Origin: an uncultured Slackia sp.
GTDB lineage: Bacteria > Actinomycetota > Coriobacteriia > Coriobacteriales > Eggerthellaceae
Assembly: GCF_959608125.1 (NCBI RefSeq)
Contig: NZ_CAUHPG010000004.1
Span: 34,799 to 98,798, forward strand
Reading direction: 5' to 3'
DNA: 64,000 nucleotides
The translations under genes were made by a program, and so were the position numbers. Numbering within the stretch: position 1 is the first letter of the stretch; each line of letters opens with the position of its first letter. This document shows, one piece after another, positions 26,061-35,129 of the stretch. The notes below the pieces were generated by a model. It was not told where the DNA came from. It saw only the letters and a program-made list of their open reading frames with translations, and ran no database searches.

Positions 26061-26543
26061 TTATTTCTCGATCAACACCGGGCATTCGGCATTGCGCAAC
26101 ACGGCGTAGCTGACCGAACCGAGCATGCCGGCAACGGCATTCAGGCCGCGGCAGCCCATGACGATCAGATCGCAGCCGTGATCGGCGGCATAATCGAGAA
26201 TGGCCTTGCTGGGCTTGCCCTGGCCCACTGCCACCTGGAACAGGTCAGCCGACGCGAAAACGTCCTCGCCGACGTACTCCTTCAAATCCCCGACCAGAAG
26301 GCCGCGCTCATAATCGAGATACTCCTTCTGCATGGCCGCAAGCTCCTCAGGGGGAACGCGTACGACGCCCGCCATATTCTCGGCAGCGAGGAACTGAGAC
26401 GACTCGAATTCGGGAACGGGCGAAGCGAAGAATGCGGTCACGTGGGCGCCCTCGGCATCTGCCGCCATCTCGAGAGCCGTGCTCAGGGCACGCTTCGCGG
26501 ATTCGGAACGGTCATAAGGAACAAGGATGTTCGAGTACTTCAT
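26061..26543 (-). CDS. Universal stress protein, UspA family
   Basis: 160 residues with the UspA start MKYSNILVPYDRSESAKRAL and the ATP-binding end IVMGCRGLNAVAGMLGSVS (G-2x-G-9x-G-S/T type). I chose the ATG at 26543 because AAGGAG lies 5 nt upstream and a promoter lies 30 bp beyond; a frame open to 26726 is only read-through. Probably an ATP-binding stress protein. Confidence 0.9.
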   Translation of the reverse strand: MKYSNILVPYDRSESAKRALSTALEMAADAEGAHVTAFFASPVPEFESSQFLAAENMAGVVRVPPEELAAMQKEYLDYERGLLVGDLKEYVGEDVFASADLFQVAVGQGKPSKAILDYAADHGCDLIVMGCRGLNAVAGMLGSVSYAVLRNAECPVLIEK

Positions 26544-26575
26544 GGCGACTCCTTTCACGAGCCTTTTACGATTCC

Positions 26576-26604
26576 ATTGTATCACCGCACAACCGACCGA
26601 TGAA
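26576..26604 (-). promoter_or_regulatory. Promoter of the universal stress protein gene
   Basis: On the minus strand TTCATC and an extended -10, TGA-TACAAT, are spaced by 17 bp; the -10 is at 26581-26576, 32 bp before the ATG. Confidence 0.65.
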
Positions 26605-26663
26605 CCTTCGGGCGACGCATGGAGGCGTGACCAGCAGGGACGGGCAGCCGCACAAGTGAAAGA

Positions 26664-26697
26664 GGCCGGGCCCCATGCCGCGGCTTCTTTCGGAGCA
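26664..26697 (-). terminator. Probable terminator after the symporter gene
   Basis: On the minus strand GAAAGAAGCCG and CGGCCTCTTTC pair at 10 of 11 positions around a 12-nt loop, ending in UUUC. It lies 35 bp past the symporter stop. Confidence 0.5.
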
Positions 26698-26732
26698 ATT
26701 CGCTCAGCCGCCCGAACTGCGATCAAGAGGAA

Positions 26733-28001
26733 CTAGCGAGCGGCGATTTCTTCGGCCTTCTCGCGCTGGTCGTAGCTGATGCCCAGCTTGGTCTCGTCGG
26801 AGGTGTTGAACAGCTCGACGTGCTGGTCGCTTTCTTCGATGCCCTTCTTGCGCACATAGCCGCTCAAGAACAAGGAAAGCGCGCCGTCGCCCGTCACATT
26901 GCAGGCGGTGCCGAAGCTGTCCTGCAGCGCGAAGATGGTGAGGACGAGCGCGGTGCCCGTGGCGTCGAAGCCGAGCACGCCCGTGATCAGGCCGAGCGAA
27001 GCCATGACCGTGCCGCCGGGAACGCCCGGCGCGCCGATGGCGAACACGCCCAGAAGCAGGCAGAACAAGATCATGGTGCCGAGGTCGGGCGTGGCGCCGT
27101 AGAGCATCTGGGAGATGGTCATCACGAAGAAGACCTCGGTCAGAACCGATCCGCACAGGTGGATGTTGGCGAACAGAGGAATGCCGAAGCTCACCATATC
27201 GCGGCGCAGCGGCGGCACGGCTTTGTTCGCGCACTGCAGCGCGACAGCCAGCGTGGCGGCCGAAGACATGGTGCCGACCGCGGTGAGGTACGCAGGACCG
27301 TAGTGCTTGATGACCTGGAGCGGATTTTTGCCCGCATAGGCGCCGGCGATACCGTAGATGACCGCCAGCCAAATGTAGTGGCCCACGATGACGATTACCA
27401 CGACCAGCAAGAACACGGGCAGCTGCTTGGTGATGGTGCCCTCATACGCAAGCGCGCAAAACGTGGTGGCGATGAAGAACGGCAGCAGCGGAATGACCAC
27501 GCGCGTGACCACGGATAACACGATGCGCTGGAACTCGTCGAGCAGGTGCGCGATGCCGTCGGCCTTCGCCCACACGCAGGCAAGACCCAGCAAGACCGCC
27601 AGAACGAGCGCGCTCATGACGGGCATGATCTGCGGGATGTCCAGCTGGAAAACGATTTCGGGAAGCTCCCTGAGGCCGTCGACCGATGTGGCGATCGACA
27701 GGTTGGGAATAAGCGCATAGCCCGAAACCATCGAGAAAAACGCGGCGCCGATGGACGAAAGGTAGGCCAGGATCACAGCCACGCCCAGGATGCGCGAAAC
27801 GTTCTTTCCAAGCTTTGTGATCGACGGAGCGATGAAGCCGATGATGATGAGCGGGACACAGAACGTGATCAACTGCCCCAGGATGTATTTAACGGTGACG
27901 ACGACGTTCATGACCGTCTCGTTGGCCACCAGGCCTACGAGAATGCCCACGACGACGGACACCAGCAAAATGAAGGGTAGGCTGGTGAACACCTTCTTCA
28001 T
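26733..28001 (-). CDS. Dicarboxylate/amino acid:cation symporter
   Basis: 422 residues, DAACS family (GltP/SstT-like) with about eight membrane helices. The serine-rich re-entrant loop appears as GTMSSAATLAVALQCA, the second loop as GAPGVPGGTVMASLGLI, and FGTACNVTGDGALSLFLSG is the substrate-site helix. The typical aspartate-binding arginine cannot be confidently placed, so glutamate, serine or a dicarboxylate are all possible. GGAGG precedes the ATG at 28001 by 8 nt. Confidence 0.88.
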   Translation of the reverse strand: MKKVFTSLPFILLVSVVVGILVGLVANETVMNVVVTVKYILGQLITFCVPLIIIGFIAPSITKLGKNVSRILGVAVILAYLSSIGAAFFSMVSGYALIPNLSIATSVDGLRELPEIVFQLDIPQIMPVMSALVLAVLLGLACVWAKADGIAHLLDEFQRIVLSVVTRVVIPLLPFFIATTFCALAYEGTITKQLPVFLLVVVIVIVGHYIWLAVIYGIAGAYAGKNPLQVIKHYGPAYLTAVGTMSSAATLAVALQCANKAVPPLRRDMVSFGIPLFANIHLCGSVLTEVFFVMTISQMLYGATPDLGTMILFCLLLGVFAIGAPGVPGGTVMASLGLITGVLGFDATGTALVLTIFALQDSFGTACNVTGDGALSLFLSGYVRKKGIEESDQHVELFNTSDETKLGISYDQREKAEEIAAR

Positions 28002-28110
28002 AACGTGGTCCTCCTTCTGTTGGGACGTGCAATATGGAGGCATACTCTACCACGATGAAGCGCTTTCTCATGCGAAAAGCCCGGCTGACGCCATAGACGG
28101 CCGAATATGT

Positions 28111-28142
28111 AAAAGAAAAGCGGCGCAAAGACTGCGCCGCTT
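28111..28142 (-). terminator. Terminator of the proC - C39-peptidase unit
   Basis: On the minus strand AAGCGGCGCA and TGCGCCGCTT pair perfectly and are followed by TTCTTTT, 6 bp past the stop. Confidence 0.85.
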
Positions 28143-28147
28143 ACCGG

Positions 28148-29299
28148 TTATGCGCGAAACGCGTACATGCCGATCGACTGGTTCGCGATTCTCTCGGGAT
28201 CCCACGTCTTAGCCGAACGCACGCTCGAATACGGGTCGTTCACCTTCACGGTGCCGTCATCGGCAAGGCCCGTCGCCACGAAGAAGTGGCCCGAATCGGT
28301 GAAATCGCCGGGGCCGACATTGCAAATCACCACGTAGCCGCTTTCGAGATACGTCAGGAAGTTCTGCGTGGTGGGCGTGAATTTCTCACACTGCAGACCG
28401 AAGGTCGCAGACATATCGGTAAGGAAAGTAGCGTAGGTTCCCTGCCCGTCTTCGGCGTAGCCGTTCTCGGTGGAAATGGCCGCGAAATCGGCAGGCGATT
28501 TGTCGGTCTTGCCCGTAAGGCCCGCATAAACCATGGAAAGCGACGTGGGGCAGCAACCCGTCGTGCCGATGGGCCCCGCGCAGTAATCCACGTAGCCCCA
28601 GCGCGTATCCCACTGATAGAACATGGGAATGACGCCCTTCGTGACCGATTCGTCGATCGGAGATCCCGAAGCCTCGGGGTACTCGTCCAAGACGCCCGCC
28701 ACGAAATCGAGCGCCTCGTCGTCTTCGGCCGCAAGCTTGAACATGTTAGCAGCGGACACGGCACCGAAGGCGTCCACGTAACCCTGCGCGTTATTGACGA
28801 TCGAAACCACGCGCTGGTCGTCGGCCTTCGCCTCCAGCGCGGAAACGATATCGGCCGGCGTATCGGCGGGGAGAAGCGAGAAATCCGCCTGGGCGGCGGG
28901 CTGTTCTTCGGAAGCGGCGGTTCCGTCGCCCGTGTCGACCTGGATGGCGGCGGGAGGCTCGTCTTGCACCGTGCAGGCGCGCTCGATGGCCGCGATTCCG
29001 GCGAAAATAGCCACGAGCAGCAGGATTCCCGCACCGAAGATCACGGGGCGCGGAATATGCACGCCGTCGGAAAGAACCGATGCGGGAGCGCCGACAAGCG
29101 AGCGCGACAACGGGTCGATCCGCTCGTCGTCGCGCGCGCGGGCGCGAGAACGCTCGGACGAAGAGGGCGCCTGGCGACGAGACGATGCAGGCTGGGAGCC
29201 CGAAGCCGCACGACGACGCTCGAGGCGGCGGCGAGCTGCCTCGCGTTCGTCCTCGTAATCATCGTAGATGTCGTATCTGCCGTTTCGCTGCGATGCCAT
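28148..29299 (-). CDS. Membrane-anchored C39-like cysteine peptidase
   Basis: 383 residues. The N-terminal 85 are charged and probably cytoplasmic, then one membrane helix (VIFGAGILLLVAIFAGIAAI), a linker, and from about residue 215 a peptidase C39_2-like domain outside the cell. The catalytic Cys is in GTTGCCPTSLSMV, the His in DSGHFFVATG and the third residue in VNDPYSS. It starts 25 bp after proC... in gene order it precedes proC's coordinates but is transcribed first, with AGGAG 9 nt before its ATG. Cell-surface processing or wall turnover is likely; the substrate is unknown. Confidence 0.78.
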   Translation of the reverse strand: MASQRNGRYDIYDDYEDEREAARRRLERRRAASGSQPASSRRQAPSSSERSRARARDDERIDPLSRSLVGAPASVLSDGVHIPRPVIFGAGILLLVAIFAGIAAIERACTVQDEPPAAIQVDTGDGTAASEEQPAAQADFSLLPADTPADIVSALEAKADDQRVVSIVNNAQGYVDAFGAVSAANMFKLAAEDDEALDFVAGVLDEYPEASGSPIDESVTKGVIPMFYQWDTRWGYVDYCAGPIGTTGCCPTSLSMVYAGLTGKTDKSPADFAAISTENGYAEDGQGTYATFLTDMSATFGLQCEKFTPTTQNFLTYLESGYVVICNVGPGDFTDSGHFFVATGLADDGTVKVNDPYSSVRSAKTWDPERIANQSIGMYAFRA

Positions 29300-29324
29300 G
29301 AACGTCTTCTCCTGCGATCAGGGC

Positions 29325-30116
29325 CTAGAGTCGCTGCGCCTTGGCGACCGTGGCGGCCAAGGCCTCCATGACGGCCGAGCGCATGCCGCGCTGCTCGAGC
29401 GCACGCACGCCTTCGATCGTCGTGCCGCCAGGCGAACAGACGGCGTCTTTCAGAGCACCGGGATGGGCGCCGCTTTCCAGGACCATCTTCGCCGCGCCGA
29501 GCACCGCCTGCGAAGCAAAACGGTAGGCCTGGGCGCGCGGCATGCCTTCGAGCACCGCGGCGTCGGCCATGGATTCGATGAACATGTACGTGAACGCAGG
29601 CGAGCATCCTGCGGCGGCGCTTGCCGCGTCGATCAGGTGCTCGGGAATGATTTCGCTTTTACCGAAGGAGTTGACGACGGACAGCACCGCGTCGATATCG
29701 GCCTGCTCGCACGCCTCGCCCACGACGACGGCGGTCATGCCCTCTCCCACCGCGGCGGGCGTGTTGGGCATCAGGCGCACGACCTTGCGGGCGCCCGACT
29801 GCTCGCCGAGCCACGCCAGGCTTTTGCCGGGCGCGATCGAGACCAGCACCGCGTCTTCGGGCAGATGCGGCTTCACTTCGACGATAACGGCCTCATACAT
29901 CTGGGGCTTCACCGCCAGAAACACGAGCGACGCCTGACATGCCTGGGCGTTGTCGAGCGTCGTGTCCACGCCGAAACGTTCATGCACGGCGTCGAGCGTT
30001 GCCTGCGTGCGCGCCGAAACGACGATGTCGGACGGCGCCGCCAAGCCCTGGGCGACGATGCCTTGAACCATGGCGCGGCCCATGTTGCCGCAGCCGATGA
30101 AGCCGATCTTATGCAT
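29325..30116 (-). CDS. proC: Pyrroline-5-carboxylate reductase
   Basis: 263 residues; the last step of proline synthesis. The Rossmann motif IGFIGCGNMGRAMVQGI is at the N-terminus, and the C-terminal signature runs from SPGGTTIEGVRALE. I chose the ATG at 30116 (GGAGG 6 nt upstream); a longer frame to 30287 is unlike the family. Transcribed just before the C39-like peptidase gene, 25 bp away, so they may share a message although no functional link is obvious. Confidence 0.94.
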   Translation of the reverse strand: MHKIGFIGCGNMGRAMVQGIVAQGLAAPSDIVVSARTQATLDAVHERFGVDTTLDNAQACQASLVFLAVKPQMYEAVIVEVKPHLPEDAVLVSIAPGKSLAWLGEQSGARKVVRLMPNTPAAVGEGMTAVVVGEACEQADIDAVLSVVNSFGKSEIIPEHLIDAASAAAGCSPAFTYMFIESMADAAVLEGMPRAQAYRFASQAVLGAAKMVLESGAHPGALKDAVCSPGGTTIEGVRALEQRGMRSAVMEALAATVAKAQRL

Positions 30117-30365
30117 GGTGTTCCTCCGATTCCGCACGAGTAAACGGATGGGTTCCGACAAGGCCGGGGCGCAGGGCCGCGTGCCCGTCGGACGTGATTT
30201 TCGGGACATACTACTACGATCGCGCGCACGGGCGCGCGAGCGCGTCGTAAAAACAAAACCGCATGAAAAACGGGCCGCGCCCGACACCCGGGCCGAACGG
30301 TCCGAGAGCCGATGCGCGACCCGCCGATGACGGACGGCTTTCGCCGGCCGAAAAGGCGCTTCGCT

Positions 30366-31307
30366 TTAGGCGTGGGCCAGGATAGGAGCGGCCACCTGCT
30401 TCTTGCGGGAAAGCACGCCCGGCATCCACACGCTCTTGTCGGTGGCGTCGATGCCGAAGGTGTCGTTGACGAAATCGACGTCGCCCTCGACGATGAACTG
30501 GCTGCCTTCGGCCAGGATGTCGGTGGCGAAGAAGAGCACGAACTGATAGCCCTTCTCGGCGACGAGGGCCTTGACGGCCTCGCGGATCTCGGCCTCGCGG
30601 CCCAGGACGGCCTGCAGGTCGACGGTCTCGAACTGGCCGATGTAGACCTTGTTGCCGTTAGCGAGCTCGAATTCCTTCGCGTCGGCGTTGACGATTTTTT
30701 CCACGGGCAGCTCGGCCGGGTTGGAGCGGCACTTGAAGATTTCCATGCCGTACTCCACCGGGTCGACGCCGACGTACTCGGCGGTCGCGGCGATGACCTT
30801 GCGGTCGAAATCGGTGGTGGTGGGAGACTTCATGATCACGGTGTCGGTGAGCATGGCGCCCAGCAGCAGCGCCGCCAGGTCCTTCGGCAGCTCGACATCG
30901 CAGATGCCGAACTCGCGCACCACGATGGCCGACGTGGAGCCCACGGGCATGGCGTTAAAACGGAGCGGCTGCGCGGTGACCAGGCCGCCCAGGCGATGAT
31001 GGTCGACGATTTCGACGATTTCGGCGGCCTCGATGCCGTCGGCGGACTGCAGCGCCTCGTTGTGATCGACCAGGATGACCTTGTCGCCCTCGCCCACGCC
31101 TTCGATCCAGCGGGGCTCTTCGATGCCGCGGTCGCCGAGGATCTTCTTGGTCTCGGGCGGGAAGCCGCCCAGACGGCACGCCTCGTAAACGACGTCCTCG
31201 CCGCTGCGGCGGGCGAGCTCGTTCTTCAGATACGCGTAGCCGACGGCTGCCGAGATGGCGTCGTTGTCGGGATTCTTATGACCGAACACCAGGATGGGTG
31301 CTGCCAT
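30366..31307 (-). CDS. ppaC: Manganese-dependent inorganic pyrophosphatase
   Basis: 313 residues, family II. The metal ligands lie in FGHKNPDNDA and VDHHRLGG (DHH motif), and the C-terminal DHHA2 domain ends with the active-site SRKKQ. No CBS domains, so not the nucleotide-regulated form. AAGGAGG precedes the ATG. The 250 bp downstream up to proC carries no gene or strong terminator. Confidence 0.96.
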   Translation of the reverse strand: MAAPILVFGHKNPDNDAISAAVGYAYLKNELARRSGEDVVYEACRLGGFPPETKKILGDRGIEEPRWIEGVGEGDKVILVDHNEALQSADGIEAAEIVEIVDHHRLGGLVTAQPLRFNAMPVGSTSAIVVREFGICDVELPKDLAALLLGAMLTDTVIMKSPTTTDFDRKVIAATAEYVGVDPVEYGMEIFKCRSNPAELPVEKIVNADAKEFELANGNKVYIGQFETVDLQAVLGREAEIREAVKALVAEKGYQFVLFFATDILAEGSQFIVEGDVDFVNDTFGIDATDKSVWMPGVLSRKKQVAAPILAHA

Positions 31308-31496
31308 TGCATTCCTCCTTGTTTTTCGTGCGAGTTGATTCGCAACAGTTTAGCACGCTGACGCGATGCCGACGCCGCCGTAAGAGGGAACCCGCAAAAC
31401 CGACGCTCCGAAGGCTACGGAACGTGCAGGACGCCGGCAGCGCGACGAGGAAAACGCACGCGGCACGGATTCGCGCGTGCGCACAGGCTCATTCGG

Positions 31497-31502
31497 GTAT
31501 AT
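31497..31502 (+). promoter_or_regulatory. Candidate -10 of the serine dehydratase gene
   Basis: TATATT lies 66 bp before the ATG in an otherwise GC-rich 260-bp gap that is divergent with ppaC. No good -35 is visible. Confidence 0.4.
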
Positions 31503-31568
31503 TCTCTGCGAGACGAAACTCCCCCGGCAACGCGATACGCGGCCGGAATGCGAAAGGAAGGACGCGCG

Positions 31569-33218
31569 ATGAAAATCCTCGGCATCCGCGACATCATAGG
31601 ACCCATCATGATCGGCCCCTCGAGCAGCCATACCGCGGGCGCGCTACGCATCGCGCTGATGTGCCGTCGCCTGCTCGCGGGCGAGCCGCGCAAGGCCACG
31701 TTCACCCTGTACGGCAGCTTCGCCCACACCTACCGCGGCCACGGAACCGACAAGGCGCTCGTGGCGGGCCTGCTGGGCATGCCCACCGACGACACCCGCA
31801 TCCGCGAATCGTTCGACATCGCCCGCGCGGCAGGGCTCGACTTCGAATTCGTGCCCGCCCCCGACACGCCGTGCGAGCACCCCAACACGGTAGATATCGA
31901 CGTGACGGACGAAACGGGCGCCGTCACGAGCATGCGCGGCGAGAGCATCGGCGGCGGCGCGGCGGTGATCAGCCGCATCAACGGCGTGGACGTGCGCCTG
32001 ACAGGCGAATACCACAGCATCGTCGTGAAGCAGCGCGACGTGCGAGGCGTGCTCGCGCATATCGCCACCTGCCTGAACATCTTCGACATCAACATCGCCA
32101 CCACGCGCCTGTTCCGCGAGCGCAAAGGCGACGTGGCCTACACGATCATGCAGACCGATGACGAAATCGACGAGGCGATCGCGCGCGCCATCGCGAAAAA
32201 CCCCAACATCTACGACGTGCGCATCGTGAAAAGCGACCGCGCGACCGACGCCGTGCCGCCCGAGGCCGCCGACGAAACGCACCGCGCCGACGGATTCGGC
32301 GCCGACTTGACGCCCGAAAAAGCCGCAGAGATGTTCGAATCGCTCGATTTCGCCACCGGCGCGGAGCTTTTGGCCTACTGCGAAGAAAACGATCTGTCGA
32401 TCAACGAGGCCATCTGCCGCCGCGAGCGCTGCATGCTGGCGGCCGACCGCATCGCCGTCGACGACACGCGCCGCTACCTGGCCGAGGCGCTCGATGTGAT
32501 GCGCGAATCGGCCACGCTGCCGCTGACCGACCCCGTCCGCTCGATGGGCGGGCTGATCGGCGGCGAGGCGGCGAAGCTTTCCGAAAAGGAGGCCGCGGGC
32601 CCGTGCGGCGAGCTTCTGTCGCGCGCGACCACCTATTCGATGGCCGTGCTGGAAACCAACGCGTCGATGGGTCGCATCGTGGCCGCCCCCACCGCAGGGT
32701 CGTCGGGCGTCGTTCCCGCCATGCTTCTGGCGTGCCAGGACGTGCACGGCTTTTCCGACGATGAAATCATCGACGCGCTGGCCAACGCCGCCGCGATCGG
32801 ATACCTGATCACGCGCAACGCCACCGTGTCGGGCGCCGAGGGCGGCTGCCAGGCCGAGGTGGGCGCCGCGAGCGCCATGGCCGCGTCGGCCGCGTGCCAG
32901 CTGTTCGGCGGCACGCCGCGCCAGTGCTTCGCCGCCGCATCGAACGCGATCGCGGGGCTTTTGGGCCTGGTGTGCGACCCGATCGCGGGCTTGGTCGAAG
33001 CGCCGTGCCAGAAGCGCAACGCCACAGGTATGGCCAACGCGCTCGTTTCCGCGCAGATCGCGCTGGCGGGCATCGGCAACCTGGTCGATTTCGACCAGAC
33101 GGTCGAGGCCATGCACCATGTGGGACGCTCGCTTCCCTTCGAGCTGCGCGAAAGCGCGCTCGGCGGCCTTGCAGCCACGCCTGCCGCCTGCTCCTTCTGC
33201 CAGGGCTGCGCGCACTAA
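31569..33218 (+). CDS. L-serine ammonia-lyase, iron-sulfur type, beta-alpha fusion
   Basis: 549 residues. The beta domain is first (IIGPIMIGPSSSHTAGA, about 1-150) followed by an ACT-like segment, then the alpha domain from about 255 (NLS-type start, MGGLIGGEA, TAGSSGVVPAMLLA, GAEGGCQAEVG). Cysteines for the 4Fe-4S cluster are in GGCQAEVG, EAPCQKRNA and the terminal CSFCQGC. It deaminates serine to pyruvate. GGAAGG lies 7 nt before the ATG at 31569. A single-chain form is common in anaerobes that ferment amino acids. Confidence 0.93.
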   Translation: MKILGIRDIIGPIMIGPSSSHTAGALRIALMCRRLLAGEPRKATFTLYGSFAHTYRGHGTDKALVAGLLGMPTDDTRIRESFDIARAAGLDFEFVPAPDTPCEHPNTVDIDVTDETGAVTSMRGESIGGGAAVISRINGVDVRLTGEYHSIVVKQRDVRGVLAHIATCLNIFDINIATTRLFRERKGDVAYTIMQTDDEIDEAIARAIAKNPNIYDVRIVKSDRATDAVPPEAADETHRADGFGADLTPEKAAEMFESLDFATGAELLAYCEENDLSINEAICRRERCMLAADRIAVDDTRRYLAEALDVMRESATLPLTDPVRSMGGLIGGEAAKLSEKEAAGPCGELLSRATTYSMAVLETNASMGRIVAAPTAGSSGVVPAMLLACQDVHGFSDDEIIDALANAAAIGYLITRNATVSGAEGGCQAEVGAASAMAASAACQLFGGTPRQCFAAASNAIAGLLGLVCDPIAGLVEAPCQKRNATGMANALVSAQIALAGIGNLVDFDQTVEAMHHVGRSLPFELRESALGGLAATPAACSFCQGCAH

Positions 33219-33225
33219 CGCGAAA

Positions 33226-33272
33226 CGGGATGCCGCTGACCGCTTTCGCCCTCGACGGCATCCCGTTTTTCT
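33226..33272 (+). terminator. Terminator of the serine dehydratase gene
   Basis: AACGGGATGCCG and CGGCATCCCGTT pair perfectly around a 20-nt loop and are followed by TTT. Confidence 0.85.
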
Positions 33273-33359
33273 GTAGCATTTTCAAAACGCACCATGCGAC
33301 AACGCATCGAATCTCAAGCCAGGCAGCGCGGCGTACGATTACTTTAATGCGACCATGCA

Positions 33360-34883
33360 TCATCCCTCGAATAAATCGAGAAGCTCCTGCTTGGAGTGAA
33401 CTCCTAGCTTCTGGTAGATATGCTTCACATGGGTTGCAACGGTATTCTTCGACAAAACCAATTCTTCACGGATATAAGGTTGTGAACGGCCTTTTGCAAG
33501 ATACCCCAGAACTTCCGACTCTCTTGCGGAAAGACCCTTTTCGGCAGAAAGCTCGGCAACACGCTTCTCCCGCGCCTTTTCCTCCGTTAGCGGCATACTC
33601 GAATTCTCACCATCCAGCATGTCGCTTTCCCCATGCGGCGCAATACGCATCGAGGCAACGTACCCCGTAGGCGCCAGAGCCATGGCCAGCGAAAGCAGAC
33701 ACACAAGAGCCAGCGACAAGGCCCACATCTCGCAAGCCCCCGACGCGATCAAATCTCCCGTTTTCGCACCCGTGAGATTGCCCAGCAAAATGCCCGCCTG
33801 AATGAACCCTTGACTCACTCCGACAACGAAAGCCGCCGCGAAAGGCCCACGTCGCGCCATCCCGAGAAAATGCAGCATCACAACCACCTGCAAAACTGCA
33901 TCAGCGATGGAAATCACAACGGAAAGCACGGTTTCGGGCAGCACTCCGTCGAACGAAGCAGCGGCGATGCCGATCATCATAAGAGGCGACAGCCATCGAA
34001 ACAGCGCCGTCATATCGATACGCGAAGAGAAAAAGATGAACCAGACAGCCAGACAGAGGCCAGATACGGACCCGACAAGCGTCGATACATCGAAGCCGTA
34101 CGCTTCTTGAAAGGCGCTTTCGGGCGAGCCGAGCGCAGAGAAAAATCCGATTACGAAATACGCGACGCATACAAGAAGGCAGAAACGAAGCAGCGCCCCT
34201 GTCGTCTTTTTCCCTCCGACGGCTTTCGACCGACCCGCATGCGCAGCGGTCGATCCGTACGAAAGCAAGCGAACGCCGCATGCTTCCGCCTGCTTCTCGC
34301 TTCGACCGCCCTCCCCCGAACCGTCCGACGCATCACCATACGTCAAAACCAGGCACACCGCAGAAAAGACCGGCAAGGCCGAAACCCCGACAACAGCAAC
34401 GATTCCCTCAATATAAGGAAACACGAACGAGCAAGCCAGCATGACGCCCGACGCGGCGGGAATGGCCACTTCGGCCCGTTCGGCATCGATGCGAAAAAGG
34501 GCATCTCCCCATAAGACGATTAGCAAAGCACTTCCCACGCCGGTGGCTATGCCCGACAAAACTCCAACGGCCGCCGAGTCGCCCGCCATTGCCGAAGCGA
34601 ACGTGCCGCACGCCATAAGCGCCGCAGCGATAAAAGGGAGGTTTTTGCGATTCGACAGGTCGCGAAAACGAAAAAAGAACCCGAAGGCAAAAAGGCAAAG
34701 CGCCACCGACGCCGCAGACGCCAGCCACGATATATCGGCGTTGATGCCGACCCCGGAGCGATCGGGGTAAAGAGCCGACGTTTCGAACGAACAGTAGATC
34801 CACGCCCAGACAAACCCAATGCCCAAATGACGAAACTTAATCGAATCCCCGATTTTCAGCACGATGTCAGAAAGACTCGTCAT
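33360..34883 (-). CDS. LuxR-family regulator with multi-helix membrane domain
   Basis: 507 residues. The first 420 or so form about 12 hydrophobic helices resembling a transporter-like sensor. The last 65 are a LuxR/GerE helix-turn-helix (LSARESEVLGYLAKGRS, LSKNTVATHVKHIYQKLGV). Such proteins are abundant in Eggerthellaceae and are usually next to the oxidoreductase or transporter they control. It is divergent from the flavoprotein gene with a 246-bp gap between, so that gene is the likely target. Ligand unknown. Confidence 0.88.
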   Translation of the reverse strand: MTSLSDIVLKIGDSIKFRHLGIGFVWAWIYCSFETSALYPDRSGVGINADISWLASAASVALCLFAFGFFFRFRDLSNRKNLPFIAAALMACGTFASAMAGDSAAVGVLSGIATGVGSALLIVLWGDALFRIDAERAEVAIPAASGVMLACSFVFPYIEGIVAVVGVSALPVFSAVCLVLTYGDASDGSGEGGRSEKQAEACGVRLLSYGSTAAHAGRSKAVGGKKTTGALLRFCLLVCVAYFVIGFFSALGSPESAFQEAYGFDVSTLVGSVSGLCLAVWFIFFSSRIDMTALFRWLSPLMMIGIAAASFDGVLPETVLSVVISIADAVLQVVVMLHFLGMARRGPFAAAFVVGVSQGFIQAGILLGNLTGAKTGDLIASGACEMWALSLALVCLLSLAMALAPTGYVASMRIAPHGESDMLDGENSSMPLTEEKAREKRVAELSAEKGLSARESEVLGYLAKGRSQPYIREELVLSKNTVATHVKHIYQKLGVHSKQELLDLFEG

Positions 34884-35129
34884 TCACCCTCCTTTGCGAC
34901 AATTGCAATAATGCCGCATTTCCCCAGGTGTTTCGCTCACCTATTTCAGGTTAAAAGCCAAAGACCCCACTTTTCGGCGATGCTTTCGCAATCCATCCGC
35001 ACCAGGATAAAGCAAGAGGCGGATAGAGTTCCCCTTGAGAAAACGCATGGCGGCGGTCTTGTCTCCCCTCCTCCCATCAACAAGGCCGCCAGCATGTAAC
35101 CCTCAAAGACACAGGGAAAGGGATCGGTT
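34884..35129. promoter_or_regulatory. Divergent regulatory gap between LuxR and flavoprotein genes
   Basis: 246 bp holding two structures: AGGTG and CACCT facing each other across 7 nt (34927-34943), and a GGCGG-CTTGT / ACAAG-CCGCC type hairpin (about 35053-35092) that would lie in the flavoprotein mRNA leader. Either may be the control site; no clear -35/-10 is visible. Confidence 0.45.

Noticed and set aside
25861..26085. A 74-codon minus-strand frame between uspA and rpsL
   Set aside because: It spans the uspA terminator, has no ribosome site and no recognisable domain.
30117..30365. Gap between ppaC and proC as a possible terminator or small RNA
   Set aside because: Only a short CGGC-rich hairpin without a T run is visible; nothing that can be supported.
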